A model generated the notes under the pieces. That model did not search any database and was not told the origin of the DNA. It saw only the letters and a list, made by a program, of their open reading frames with translations. A stretch of DNA of 64,000 bases from an uncultured Prevotella sp. (GTDB taxonomy: Bacteria; Bacteroidota; Bacteroidia; Bacteroidales; Bacteroidaceae), in NCBI GenBank assembly GCA_905233245.1, contig CAJODK010000001.1, positions 174,690-238,689 of the forward strand, given 5' to 3'. Every line of letters starts with the position of its first letter. Positions within the stretch are counted from its first letter, which is position 1. Below are positions 24,583-33,662 of the stretch, piece by piece. Both the position numbers and the translations under genes were made by a program.

Positions 24583-25250
24583 GAATACTCAGATACATAG
24601 CAGCAATCATAATTGTCAATTGCAATCTGTCAATTGTCAATAACGCCTGCGCCCAGAAGCGTATCGTGGAGCAACCCAAGGACACAGTGCCTCTGCTGTG
24701 CGGCGTACAGGTGTCATACAATCTGGCAGGCACCGTAATGAAGATGGCAAGCGACTACGGCGAATATGAGGGAGCTGTAAGGGTGAGCCTGAAGAACAAG
24801 TTCTTCCCCACATTCGAGATGGGCTATGGTATGAGCGAGCATGACCGTGACGAGATTACCACAATACACGCCAAATCAAGTGCGCCATACTTCCGTCTGG
24901 GATGCGACTACAACATAGCCAAGAACAAGCAGGACATATACCGCATACTGCTGGGCGTGAGGTACGCCTTCTCCAAGTTTGACTTCGAGGTGGATGCCGA
25001 ACCGACAGATCCCGTATGGGGCAACAAGACCTCCTACTCCATCAAGGAGAACTGCAACTACCACTGGACAGAGGTACTCTTCGGAGTGGATGCCAAGATA
25101 TGGGGACCGCTGCATCTGGGATGGAGCATAAGATACAAACTGAAACTCTCGTCCAAGGAGGGTTCATCAGGTGACCTGTGGTATATCCCGGGCTTCGGCA
25201 AACAGGGAAATTCCGTCGGGGGCACCTTTAATATAGGACTGGAACTATGA
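24579..25250 (+). CDS. DUF6048-like outer-membrane protein
   Basis: Predicted 223-residue exported protein, GTG start overlapping the previous stop. The signal peptide (IAAIIIVNCNLSIVNNACAQ) is followed by amphipathic beta strands ending in FNIGLEL, which fits a small outer-membrane barrel. I match it to DUF6048 by overall pattern. The signal-peptide DNA consists of CAATTGT-type repeats (24610-24642). It lies between the DUF6452-type lipoprotein and apbE. No function is known. Confidence 0.75.
   Translation: MRILRYIAAIIIVNCNLSIVNNACAQKRIVEQPKDTVPLLCGVQVSYNLAGTVMKMASDYGEYEGAVRVSLKNKFFPTFEMGYGMSEHDRDEITTIHAKSSAPYFRLGCDYNIAKNKQDIYRILLGVRYAFSKFDFEVDAEPTDPVWGNKTSYSIKENCNYHWTEVLFGVDAKIWGPLHLGWSIRYKLKLSSKEGSSGDLWYIPGFGKQGNSVGGTFNIGLEL
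24610..24642 (+). repeat. CAATTGT-type 7-bp repeat inside the DUF6048 signal peptide
   Basis: Imperfect units around AATTGTCAATTG encode the residues VNCNLSIVNN of the signal peptide. The same words form the 7-bp tract at 52262-52292 in another signal peptide. Confidence 0.75.
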
Positions 25251-26254
25251 GCAAGAAGACAACAGCAATAATACTGCCGATAATAGTGATAGCACTCGTA
25301 GCCGTCATCTCCATGAAGAAAGGTGGCGAGGGAGCTATGAGCTACAAGACGGCGTCAGGACTGGTATTCGGCACGTCGTACAATATCACCTACGAGAGCG
25401 ACAAAGCACTGGAAGCTGAAATCAAGGCTGTCTTTGACTCCGTAGATTACTCACTCTCGCCGTTCAATAAGGAGAGTATCATCACGGCTGTCAACGAGAA
25501 CCGCCCCGTGGAGGTCAACGACTACTTCATCGAAGTATTCACCCTCGCCAAGAAGGTACATAAGGCCACTGACGGTGCCTTTGACATCACCGTAGCACCA
25601 CTGGTCAATGTTTGGGGATTCGGTTTCAAGGAAGGACACTTCCCTACAGACAGCGAGGTGGACAGTCTGAGGCAGATAATAGGCCTCGATAAAGTAAGAC
25701 TGGAGGGCAGGCACATAGTGAAGGATGACCATCGCATAATGCTGGACTGCTCAGCCATCGCCAAGGGATATGCTGTAGATAAGGTGGGCGAAATGCTAGC
25801 ACGAAATGGGGTGAAGAACTACCTCGTGGAAGTGGGAGGAGAGATAGTAGCCAAGGGAAAGAATTCACGCGGTAAGACATGGAGCATAGGCGTCACAAAA
25901 CCTGTGGATGACTCCCTCTCCGTGAATAGTGAGATGCAGATGGTACTGAGCATAACAGACTGTGCTTTAGCAACATCAGGCAATTACCGCAACTACTACA
26001 TAAAGGATGGACACAAGTATGCTCATACCATAAATCCGAAGACTGGATACCCTGCAGAGAGTGGTATGCTGTCAGCTACAATCGTGGCTCCCACATGTGC
26101 CGAGGCCGACGCCTTCGCCACAGGATTCATGACGATGGGCAGAGACAAGAGCCTGGAGATACTGAGCGATCGTCAGGACATGCAGTACATACTGATATAT
26201 GACGACAAGGGCACGACAAAGCAAGACATCAGCAAGAAACTTAATATAAAGTAG
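25247..26254 (+). CDS. apbE: FAD:protein FMN transferase (ApbE family)
   Basis: ApbE attaches FMN to threonine residues of redox proteins such as Rnf/Nqr subunits outside the cytoplasmic membrane. The 335-residue protein has an N-terminal membrane anchor, VFGTSYNITY, DITVAPLVNVWGFGF, MLDCSAIAKGYAVDKVGE, VEVGGEIVAKG, LATSGNYRNYY and HTINPKTGYP, covering the full active site. It overlaps the previous stop as ATGA. Its flavoprotein substrates are not in this window. Confidence 0.95.
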   Translation: MSKKTTAIILPIIVIALVAVISMKKGGEGAMSYKTASGLVFGTSYNITYESDKALEAEIKAVFDSVDYSLSPFNKESIITAVNENRPVEVNDYFIEVFTLAKKVHKATDGAFDITVAPLVNVWGFGFKEGHFPTDSEVDSLRQIIGLDKVRLEGRHIVKDDHRIMLDCSAIAKGYAVDKVGEMLARNGVKNYLVEVGGEIVAKGKNSRGKTWSIGVTKPVDDSLSVNSEMQMVLSITDCALATSGNYRNYYIKDGHKYAHTINPKTGYPAESGMLSATIVAPTCAEADAFATGFMTMGRDKSLEILSDRQDMQYILIYDDKGTTKQDISKKLNIK

Positions 26255-26257
26255 GAT

Positions 26258-26917
26258 ATGGCTATAAAGAAAGATATAATAACGCATCTGCCACTCTTCA
26301 TAGGTCTGACGGACAAGGAGCTGAGCGAGATTGCCGACAATACCGTTTTTGCCCTGCACCACCACAAGAAAGGCTCTGTAATAGCACAGGCAGACTCTCC
26401 GTGCAAGGAACTGATAATCCTCACAAACGGTGACATAGAAACAGAGACGGTGGCTGACGACAAGTCATACCGCCTCACCGAGACTCTGCATGCCGTACAC
26501 TGCATAGAGCCTGAGAAACTCTTTGGTATGGAGCAGCGTTTCCGCACCTCTTACAGCGCTGCTACAGCCTGCGAGGCACTGGTCATCAGCAAGGAGAGCC
26601 TGCACGAACTTATAGACCAATATCTCATCGTAAGACTCAACTACATCAACATGCTCTGCCGCAAGGCACAGCAGACAGAGCACAACCCATGGAAGGCTTG
26701 CCCAGCAGACCTGAAACAGAGGGTGGTAAAGTTTGTCAAGGACAGAGTGCTCTATCCTGCTGGCAGCAAGAAACTGTACATCACGATGAACCGATTGTCC
26801 ATGGAACTGGGTTGCAGCCGTCTGGAGGTCTCCATAGCACTCAACCAACTGGCACACCAGGAACGCATCATCCTCAAGAGAGGCATAATAGAAATCCCTG
26901 CACTACAACTGCTATGA
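26258..26917 (+). CDS. Crp/Fnr-like regulator
   Basis: The 219-residue protein has an N-terminal nucleotide-binding-like beta-roll (KGSVIAQADSPCKELIILTNGD) and a C-terminal winged helix (MNRLSMELGCSRLEVSIALNQL) with RGIIEI in the wing. It lies inside an operon with housekeeping genes, 3 nt after apbE and overlapping the M3 peptidase gene as ATGA, so its level would follow the operon. The ligand is unknown. It is only distantly similar to the Crp-like protein at 18975. Confidence 0.85.
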   Translation: MAIKKDIITHLPLFIGLTDKELSEIADNTVFALHHHKKGSVIAQADSPCKELIILTNGDIETETVADDKSYRLTETLHAVHCIEPEKLFGMEQRFRTSYSAATACEALVISKESLHELIDQYLIVRLNYINMLCRKAQQTEHNPWKACPADLKQRVVKFVKDRVLYPAGSKKLYITMNRLSMELGCSRLEVSIALNQLAHQERIILKRGIIEIPALQLL

Positions 26918-28959
26918 CAAATCCTTTCTTCGAAAAATATAACACACCACACGACTGCGCGCCGTTTGACAAGATACGACTGGAGCACTACGAGGAGGCA
27001 TTCCTCGAGGGCATCAAGCGTGATGATGAGGAACTGGAGAATATCATCAACAATCCCGACGAGCCTACATTCCAGAATACTATCGCCATAGACTACGACG
27101 ACGAGAAGGAGAGATACTATTCTCTGCTGGACAATGTTTCGACAGTATTCTTCAACCTGCTCTCTGCAGAGACCAACGATGACATGGACGACCTGGCAGA
27201 GAAGATGCAGCCCCTGCTCACGAAGCACGAGAACGACGTATCACTCAATCCCAAACTGTTCGAGCGCATCAAATACGTCTATGAGCACCACGGCCCACTG
27301 ACAGACGAAGAGCAGACACTGCTGGAGAAAACCTACGACGGATTCGTACGCTCTGGTGCCCTGCTCGACAAGGAGGGTAAAGACCGCCTGAGACAGTTGA
27401 CGGAGGAGGCTGGCATGCTCTCACTGCAATTCTCGCAGAACGTGCTTAAGGAGAATAAGGCCTTCACACTGCACATCACCGACGAGGCAGATCTCAAGGG
27501 ACTCCCAGAGACACAGATACAGGCAGCAAAGGAAACGGCCAAGGAGCATGGCAAGGACGGCTATGTGATAACCCTCGACAGTCCTTCCTACGGCCCCTTC
27601 ATGCAGTACGCTGAGAACAGAGCACTGCGCGAGAAACTGTACATGGCTCGCAATACCGAGTGTACGCACGACAATGAGTACAACAATATAGAGATTTGCA
27701 AGCGTCTCATCAATCTGCGCCGCAAACTGGCACAACTGCTGGGCTACGAGACATACGCTGACTACGTGCTCAAGAAACGCATGGCGGGAAATGCCGAGAA
27801 TGTATATAAACTGCTCCACCAACTTATAGAGGCCTATAAGCCCACAGCCATAAAGGAGCGTGACGAACTGCGCGCATTTGCAAAAAAACTGGAGGGCGAG
27901 GACTTCAAACTGATGCCCTGGGACAGTGCATACTACTCTAACAAACTGCAACTGGAGAAGTACAATATAGACTCAGAGATGCTACGCCCCTATCTAGAAC
28001 TGAAGAACGTAATCAAGGGAGTCTTCGGTCTGGCTACACGTCTCTACGGCATCACCTTCAAGGAAAACAAGGATATCCCCGTATATCATCCTGATGTCAA
28101 GGCCTACGAGGTTTTTGACAAGGATGGCAAGTATCTCGCAGTATTCTATGCTGACTTCCACCCACGCAAGGGCAAACAGGGCGGAGCGTGGATGACGGAG
28201 TACAAGGGACAGTGCATCAACCAGCGTGGCGAAAATATACGACCTCACGTCAGCGTGGTGATGAACCTCACCAAACCAACCGCAGAGAAACCTGCGCTGC
28301 TTACATTGGGCGAGGTGGAAACGTTCTTGCATGAATTCGGACACTCACTGCACGGCATGTTTGCCAACACACGCTTTGAGTCTCTGTCAGGCACCAGCGT
28401 ATGGTGGGATTTCGTAGAACTTCCTTCGCAGTTTATGGAAAACTTCGCTCTGGAGAAAGAATTCCTACACACCTTTGCCTTCCACTACGAGACTGGTGAA
28501 GTAATGCCCGACGAACTGATAGACCGCGTCATCGCCAGTCGCAATTTCAACGTAGCTGGTGCATGTCTCCGCCAAGTCAGTTTCGGACTGCTCGATATGG
28601 CATACTATACCAAGAAAGAGGAGTTTACCGATGATATCATACCATTTGAGAAAGAGGCATGGAAGGAGGCAATCATTGGCAATCAGTTGCCTGACACGTG
28701 TATGACCGTGCAGTTCTCACATATCATGGCGGGTGGTTATTCTGCGGGCTACTACAGCTATAAGTGGGCTGAGGTGCTCGATGCTGACGCCTTCGCTGTA
28801 TTCAAGAAAGAGGGTGTCTTCAATCCCGAGACGGCACAGCGATTCCGTGACTGCATACTCTCTAAGGGCGGCACGCAGCATCCCATGACGCTATACAAGA
28901 ATTTCAAAGGCTCAGAGCCTACTATCGACGCATTATTAGAAAGAAACGGCATAAAATGA
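26914..28959 (+). CDS. dcp: M3 family oligopeptidase / peptidyl-dipeptidase
   Basis: Zinc peptidase degrading short peptides, in the Dcp/oligopeptidase A family. The 681-residue protein has the catalytic FLHEFGHSLHGMF motif (HExxH) followed by the third ligand region SVWWDFVELPSQFMENF. The C-terminal HIMAGGYSAGYYSYKWAEVLDADAF block is typical for the family. No signal peptide is visible, so it is probably cytoplasmic. The start at 26914 (ATGA overlap with the Crp-like gene) is preferred to an earlier in-frame start that would lie deep inside that gene. Confidence 0.93.
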   Translation: MTNPFFEKYNTPHDCAPFDKIRLEHYEEAFLEGIKRDDEELENIINNPDEPTFQNTIAIDYDDEKERYYSLLDNVSTVFFNLLSAETNDDMDDLAEKMQPLLTKHENDVSLNPKLFERIKYVYEHHGPLTDEEQTLLEKTYDGFVRSGALLDKEGKDRLRQLTEEAGMLSLQFSQNVLKENKAFTLHITDEADLKGLPETQIQAAKETAKEHGKDGYVITLDSPSYGPFMQYAENRALREKLYMARNTECTHDNEYNNIEICKRLINLRRKLAQLLGYETYADYVLKKRMAGNAENVYKLLHQLIEAYKPTAIKERDELRAFAKKLEGEDFKLMPWDSAYYSNKLQLEKYNIDSEMLRPYLELKNVIKGVFGLATRLYGITFKENKDIPVYHPDVKAYEVFDKDGKYLAVFYADFHPRKGKQGGAWMTEYKGQCINQRGENIRPHVSVVMNLTKPTAEKPALLTLGEVETFLHEFGHSLHGMFANTRFESLSGTSVWWDFVELPSQFMENFALEKEFLHTFAFHYETGEVMPDELIDRVIASRNFNVAGACLRQVSFGLLDMAYYTKKEEFTDDIIPFEKEAWKEAIIGNQLPDTCMTVQFSHIMAGGYSAGYYSYKWAEVLDADAFAVFKKEGVFNPETAQRFRDCILSKGGTQHPMTLYKNFKGSEPTIDALLERNGIK

Positions 28960-29375
28960 CCAAACAAGAACTATTAGACAGGCGATACCTGAGAATGGCT
29001 CGCATCTGGGCAGAGAACAGCTACTGCAAACGCAGGCAGGTAGGTGCTCTGGTGGTGAAAGACCAGCGCATCATCAGCGATGGATACAATGGAACACCAA
29101 GTGGTTTTGAGAATGTCTGTGAAGAAAACAACGTATCATTTCCTTACGTACTCCACGCTGAAGCCAATGCCATAACCAAACTGGCACGCAGCCACAACAA
29201 TAGTGAGGGCTCGACACTCTACGTCACAGCATCACCATGTCTGGAGTGCGCAAAACTCATCATACAGGCTGGCATCAAGCGTGTTATATACGGCGAAAAC
29301 TATCGTCTGGATGATGGCATCAAGCTACTCAAACGTGCTAATATAGAAGTAAATCTGGTAGAGGTAGATGGATAG
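28956..29375 (+). CDS. Deoxycytidylate deaminase family protein
   Basis: Probable dCMP deaminase, making dUMP for thymidylate synthesis. The 139-residue protein carries the zinc-site motifs HAEANAI and PCLECAK, plus NGTPSGFENVCEE in front, as in ComEB/dCMP deaminases. It overlaps the peptidase stop as ATGA and ctpA by 8 nt. A one-carbon link to the 5-formyl-THF cyclo-ligase two genes downstream is plausible, since both serve thymidylate supply. Confidence 0.92.
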   Translation: MTKQELLDRRYLRMARIWAENSYCKRRQVGALVVKDQRIISDGYNGTPSGFENVCEENNVSFPYVLHAEANAITKLARSHNNSEGSTLYVTASPCLECAKLIIQAGIKRVIYGENYRLDDGIKLLKRANIEVNLVEVDG

Positions 29376-30960
29376 TAAAAACAGATATATGCCACTGATT
29401 ATGGCATTGTGCATCATAATCGGTATTGTGATAGGCACATTCTATGCCAATCACTTCTCTGGCAATAGACTTAACATAATAAATTCAGGTAGCAACAAAC
29501 TCAACAATCTGCTGCACATCATCGATGACCAGTACGTAGATACCGTCAATATCAATGACCTCGTGGAGAAGGCTATGCCAAAGATACTGGCAGAACTAGA
29601 CCCCCACTCCGTCTATATACCTGCCAAAGATGCTGAGATGGCAAGCGATGACCTGAAAGGGTCATTCTACGGCATCGGCATAGAATTTGTCATCAATAAT
29701 GATACCATACTCGTACAGAACGTTCTCCCTGCGGGACCTGCCCATAAGGCCGGACTGCTGGCTGGCGACAAGATTGTCAGGATTGACGGAAAAACATTCG
29801 TGGGCAAGGAATGCACCTCGGAGGAAGCAATGCGTCGTCTGAAGGGTCCTAACGAATCCACTGTGACAGTAGGCATCAAACGCTATGGCGCCAAGGACAT
29901 CAAGGATATCACCATCACTCGCGGTGAAGTGAAAACCAAGAGTGTAACTGCTACCTATATGCTCGATGAGAAGACCGGCTACATGCGCATCAAGAACTTC
30001 GGTGAGCAGACATACGCAGAGATGCTCGTAGCACTGGCAGAATTGGCTCAGGAGGGTTTCGATAACCTCGTCATCGATTTGCGAGACAATACTGGTGGTT
30101 ATCTGGAGTCTGCCGTACAGATGGCCAACGAGTTCCTGCCTAAGGACAGGCTGATAGTATATACCGAGGGACGCAAGTCTGCCCGCCAAAACTACAAGAG
30201 TGATGGTCGTGGCTCTTACCAGCATATGCCTATGGTGGTGCTGATAAACGAGAATTCTGCCTCAGCAAGTGAGATATTCGCTGGCGCAATGCAGGACAAT
30301 GATCGTGCCACGATAGTAGGTCGCCGTTCCTTTGGTAAGGGATTGGTGCAGCAACAGATAGCATTCCCCGACGGCTCCATGGTACGCCTCACCATAGCAC
30401 GCTACTACACTCCGTCAGGACGTTGCATACAGAAACCCTACTCCGCCGGGGACAATGAGGAATACGAACTGGATATCAAGGAGCGCTATCAGCATGGTGA
30501 ATTCTTCTCTAAGGACAGCATCAAGCACGACGGTCCTGCATACCACACCATCGGTGGGCGCACAGTATATGGCGGTGGTGGCATCACACCTGACATATTC
30601 ATCGCAGAGGACTCTACTGGCGTCACATCGTACTACCGCAAGGCTGTGATGACGGGACTAATAATGCAGTTTGCATTCACATATACAGATGATAATCGCC
30701 TTAAATTGAATTCATTCCGTGAGATGCAAGAATTGGCAGACTACCTTGTAAAGCAGAATACCGTGGACAAGTTTGCCACTTACGCCGACCAGCATGGTCT
30801 GCAGCGTCGTAACCTCATGATACAGCGTTCATATAAGTTGCTGGAGAGATATATCAATTCGCGCATCATATACAATATGCTCAATGAAGAGGCGTGGACA
30901 GAGTACCTCAACCAGACTGACGAGGCTATCAAGGCAGCGCTGAAGGTATTTGAAAAATGA
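29368..30960 (+). CDS. C-terminal processing peptidase (S41 family, PDZ)
   Basis: Periplasmic serine protease that cleaves protein C-termini. The 530-residue protein has an N-terminal membrane anchor (PLIMALCIIIGIVIGTFY), a PDZ domain (about 100-190, VLPAGPAHKAGLLAGDKIV), then the S41 core with LRDNTGGYLESAV, the catalytic serine in NENSASASEIFAGAM and lysine in GRRSFGKGLVQ. A C-terminal helical extension follows. It lies in the dense operon between the deaminase and the cyclo-ligase. Confidence 0.95.
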   Translation: MDSKNRYMPLIMALCIIIGIVIGTFYANHFSGNRLNIINSGSNKLNNLLHIIDDQYVDTVNINDLVEKAMPKILAELDPHSVYIPAKDAEMASDDLKGSFYGIGIEFVINNDTILVQNVLPAGPAHKAGLLAGDKIVRIDGKTFVGKECTSEEAMRRLKGPNESTVTVGIKRYGAKDIKDITITRGEVKTKSVTATYMLDEKTGYMRIKNFGEQTYAEMLVALAELAQEGFDNLVIDLRDNTGGYLESAVQMANEFLPKDRLIVYTEGRKSARQNYKSDGRGSYQHMPMVVLINENSASASEIFAGAMQDNDRATIVGRRSFGKGLVQQQIAFPDGSMVRLTIARYYTPSGRCIQKPYSAGDNEEYELDIKERYQHGEFFSKDSIKHDGPAYHTIGGRTVYGGGGITPDIFIAEDSTGVTSYYRKAVMTGLIMQFAFTYTDDNRLKLNSFREMQELADYLVKQNTVDKFATYADQHGLQRRNLMIQRSYKLLERYINSRIIYNMLNEEAWTEYLNQTDEAIKAALKVFEK

Positions 30961-31496
30961 CGAAATCTGAGTTACGTACATATATCAAGGATAAGTTGCG
31001 AGAGTATTCCACATCAGGACTGGAAGCACTCTCGCTTCCCGTTATAAACAGAGTCTTGGAGCACCCCCGTGTAAAGGAAGCCGACACTATCCTACTCTAC
31101 TACTCTCTGCCATCGGAGGTTTGCACCCACTCCCTCATCAACATTCTCTATAGTCAGGGAAAGCGCATCCTCCTGCCGAAGGTGGTTTCTGACACAGAGA
31201 TGACCATCCACGAATATCAGGGACCTGACACCCTCTCACCAGGAGCCTACGGCATACAGGAACCGAACACTGTTCCCCTTCCTGTCCCTGTTCCAGTTGA
31301 CGTTATCATAATCCCTGGTCTCGCCTTTGACAAGGCTGGCAACCGTCTTGGCCGTGGCAAGGGTTACTACGACAGAATACTGAAAACGTTCACCTCTCAC
31401 CCCTATAAAATCGCCCTTTGCTTCCCTTTCCAAATCGTTGACAGCATACCTCACAAAACTCATGATGTGCCCGTAGATGAAATTATTTGGCAATAA
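30957..31496 (+). CDS. 5-formyltetrahydrofolate cyclo-ligase
   Basis: Converts 5-formyl-THF to 5,10-methenyl-THF with ATP. The 179-residue protein has LYYSLPSEVCTHSLI, ILLPKVVSDTEM, the PGLAFDKAGNRLGRGKGYYDRIL phosphate and substrate loop, and a C-terminal HDVPVDEIIW. Length is normal. It is the last gene of the operon that begins at 22591. Its stop is 61 nt before the next start, with a new promoter in between. Confidence 0.95.
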   Translation: MTKSELRTYIKDKLREYSTSGLEALSLPVINRVLEHPRVKEADTILLYYSLPSEVCTHSLINILYSQGKRILLPKVVSDTEMTIHEYQGPDTLSPGAYGIQEPNTVPLPVPVPVDVIIIPGLAFDKAGNRLGRGKGYYDRILKTFTSHPYKIALCFPFQIVDSIPHKTHDVPVDEIIWQ

Positions 31497-31521
31497 ATTT
31501 GGCAGTTAACTTTTTTTTACC

Positions 31522-31530
31522 TACCTTTGT
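31522..31530 (+). promoter_or_regulatory. Promoter -7 box of the RelA/SpoT homologue
   Basis: TACCTTTGT with TTTG at 31498-31501, a 20-bp spacing. The ATG is 27 nt downstream. Confidence 0.7.
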
Positions 31531-31557
31531 ACCCGAATCGTCTTAAAAAGATTGTCT

Positions 31558-33480
31558 ATGAAACCACAGGAAACAAACACAGATGCCACTCGCTACCAAA
31601 TCAGCGAGGAAGAAATCACGCGTCGTGCTCAGGAAGTATTCTCTGCTATGGAGAAACGTTCGACATTGGAGGAGATGCAACTCATCGAGGATGCATTCCG
31701 CTACGCACGTGAAGCTCACCGCGAACAACGTCGCAAGACTGGCGAACCATATATCATACATCCCATCGCCGTGGCGCACATTGTGGCCAGCGAACTGCAG
31801 TTGGACTGTCCATGTGTCTGTGCCGCCTTCCTGCATGATGTGGTGGAGGACACTCCTACAACAATAGAGCACATCCGCGAACTCTTTGGCGAAGACGTGG
31901 CATTTCTTGTGAGCGTAGTCACTAAGCAGAAGAAACAGAGCTACGAGATGTCTAAGCAGATAGACAACTTCAAGCAGATGCTCGACTCCCTGCACAATGA
32001 CATCCGTGCCGTACTCATAAAACTCGCAGACCGCCTGCACAATATGCGTACTCTGGACTCCATGCGCCCTGACAAACAGATGAAAATAGCTGGTGAGACA
32101 GACTACTTCTATGCGCCATTGGCCAATCGCCTCGGATTGTACACCATCAAGATAGAACTTGAAAATCTCTCCTTCCGTTACCGTTGCCCACAGTGGTACT
32201 ACAAGATACAGGAACTCATCGAGAAAGACAAAAAACTAGATGAGACACGAATGGCAAAATTCAACAGCGCCCTCGATGAGATACTTCAGAGCAATGGCAT
32301 AAAGTACACGCGGGAGATTAAGTATAAGCAACCATACAATATCTGGCGCAAGATGAAAACTCAGGACGAGGATTATGAACACTTAGAGTGTCGCCATTTC
32401 ACTCGCATCATATTCCCCAGCGATATCTATATGTCAGATAAGAATATGGTGCTCAAGATATACTCCCTCCTGACAGACAAATTCAAGGAACGCCCCAACT
32501 CCATCATCAACTACATCGACCTGCCCAAGCAGAACGGCTACCAGGCTTTCCACACACAATTGCTTTCTGACTACGGCGTATGGGAGGAGGTGCATATACA
32601 GTCTGAGCGTATGAACAAGAAGACGCAGCTCGGATACCTCTTCGACAGTGGCTCCAGAGAGATAGATATACGCATGTGGTTGCGTGACTTCCGCTCGCTG
32701 CTCAAGGATGTTGCAGAAAACTCAGAGCGAGACCCCAGCAACAATTTCTTCATGCAGTCAGTTCGTGCCACCTTCTACAACGACGACATCCAGGTCTATA
32801 CTCCTGACGGCAAGGCCATACTGCTGCCAAAGAACTCTACTGCAATCGATTTCGCCTTCAATATACACACCGACATCGGTATGCACGCAAAATACGCAAA
32901 GATAAACGGCCATCTGGCCTCAGTGCGCACACGTCTGAAGCGCGGTGACTGCGTAGAGATAGGCACTGCCCCAGATACATGGCCGCAGGAGAGTTGGCGT
33001 AATTCCGCTAAGTCCTACAAGGCACTACGACATATTCACATGTACCTCGACAAATTGGACAAACCGAAGTACATTCGCTGTCCATATTGTCATCCTATCC
33101 CTGGCGAGGAGGTTATCGGTTTCACACTTCCAGACGGTCAGGTCATGGTACACCGACGTGACTGTTCCGAGGCTATCAGTCTGGCATCACAGCAAGGCGA
33201 CAGTATCGTGGCTGTAGATTATTGCGAAGACCCAAACAACGTATTCCCTGCCATTATCACGGCAAAGGCAGTGGATAGACAGCACCTCTTACTGGACATC
33301 ATCGATAGTATATCCAATAAACTACAACTCTCCATTGATTCCCTCAACACGAAGACCGAAGATGACATCGTCACCTGTCAGGTTACATTCTTCGTACATG
33401 GCTATTCAGAGATTAAAACAATTCTCAATAGTATCCTCAGTATTCCTGACGTTGATGAGGCAAATTGCAGAATAGAATAG
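31558..33480 (+). CDS. RelA/SpoT homologue, hydrolase site intact, synthetase site degenerate
   Basis: Enzyme of (p)ppGpp metabolism, 640 residues. The HD hydrolase domain (about 45-200) is complete: IIHPIAVAHIVA, the FLHDVVEDTP metal motif and IKLADRLHNMRTL. The synthetase domain (about 240-365) has KQNGYQAFHTQLL but deviates at key places: no aspartate in the DLxAxR-like position (HFTRIIF instead), NYID in place of KDYIA, and EVHIQS in place of EVQIRT. A TGS domain (about 395-455) and a C-terminal ACT-like domain follow. It may act only as a hydrolase. That is inferred from residue differences, not shown. Confidence 0.9.
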   Translation: MKPQETNTDATRYQISEEEITRRAQEVFSAMEKRSTLEEMQLIEDAFRYAREAHREQRRKTGEPYIIHPIAVAHIVASELQLDCPCVCAAFLHDVVEDTPTTIEHIRELFGEDVAFLVSVVTKQKKQSYEMSKQIDNFKQMLDSLHNDIRAVLIKLADRLHNMRTLDSMRPDKQMKIAGETDYFYAPLANRLGLYTIKIELENLSFRYRCPQWYYKIQELIEKDKKLDETRMAKFNSALDEILQSNGIKYTREIKYKQPYNIWRKMKTQDEDYEHLECRHFTRIIFPSDIYMSDKNMVLKIYSLLTDKFKERPNSIINYIDLPKQNGYQAFHTQLLSDYGVWEEVHIQSERMNKKTQLGYLFDSGSREIDIRMWLRDFRSLLKDVAENSERDPSNNFFMQSVRATFYNDDIQVYTPDGKAILLPKNSTAIDFAFNIHTDIGMHAKYAKINGHLASVRTRLKRGDCVEIGTAPDTWPQESWRNSAKSYKALRHIHMYLDKLDKPKYIRCPYCHPIPGEEVIGFTLPDGQVMVHRRDCSEAISLASQQGDSIVAVDYCEDPNNVFPAIITAKAVDRQHLLLDIIDSISNKLQLSIDSLNTKTEDDIVTCQVTFFVHGYSEIKTILNSILSIPDVDEANCRIE

Positions 33481-33662
33481 AGATATTGCACCGATATTGT
33501 TAAAAAGAACTAAAACATAGGTTAATTTTTTATTTTTAATCTTTAAATTTTATTTTTCTTCGTATCTTTGCCGAGATTTTGAGAATGACATCAAACAAGT
33601 ACTAACTAAACATTATTGCCTATAGAAAAGAACATTTACTTAAAACCAAAACGTTTAAGAAA
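33481..33662 (+). promoter_or_regulatory. Promoter and leader of the sigma factor gene
   Basis: A TATCTTTGC -7 box lies at 33563-33571 after an AT-rich stretch. About 85-90 nt of untranslated leader precede the ATG at 33663, long for this window. No strong hairpin or known riboswitch pattern was seen in it. Confidence 0.6.
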
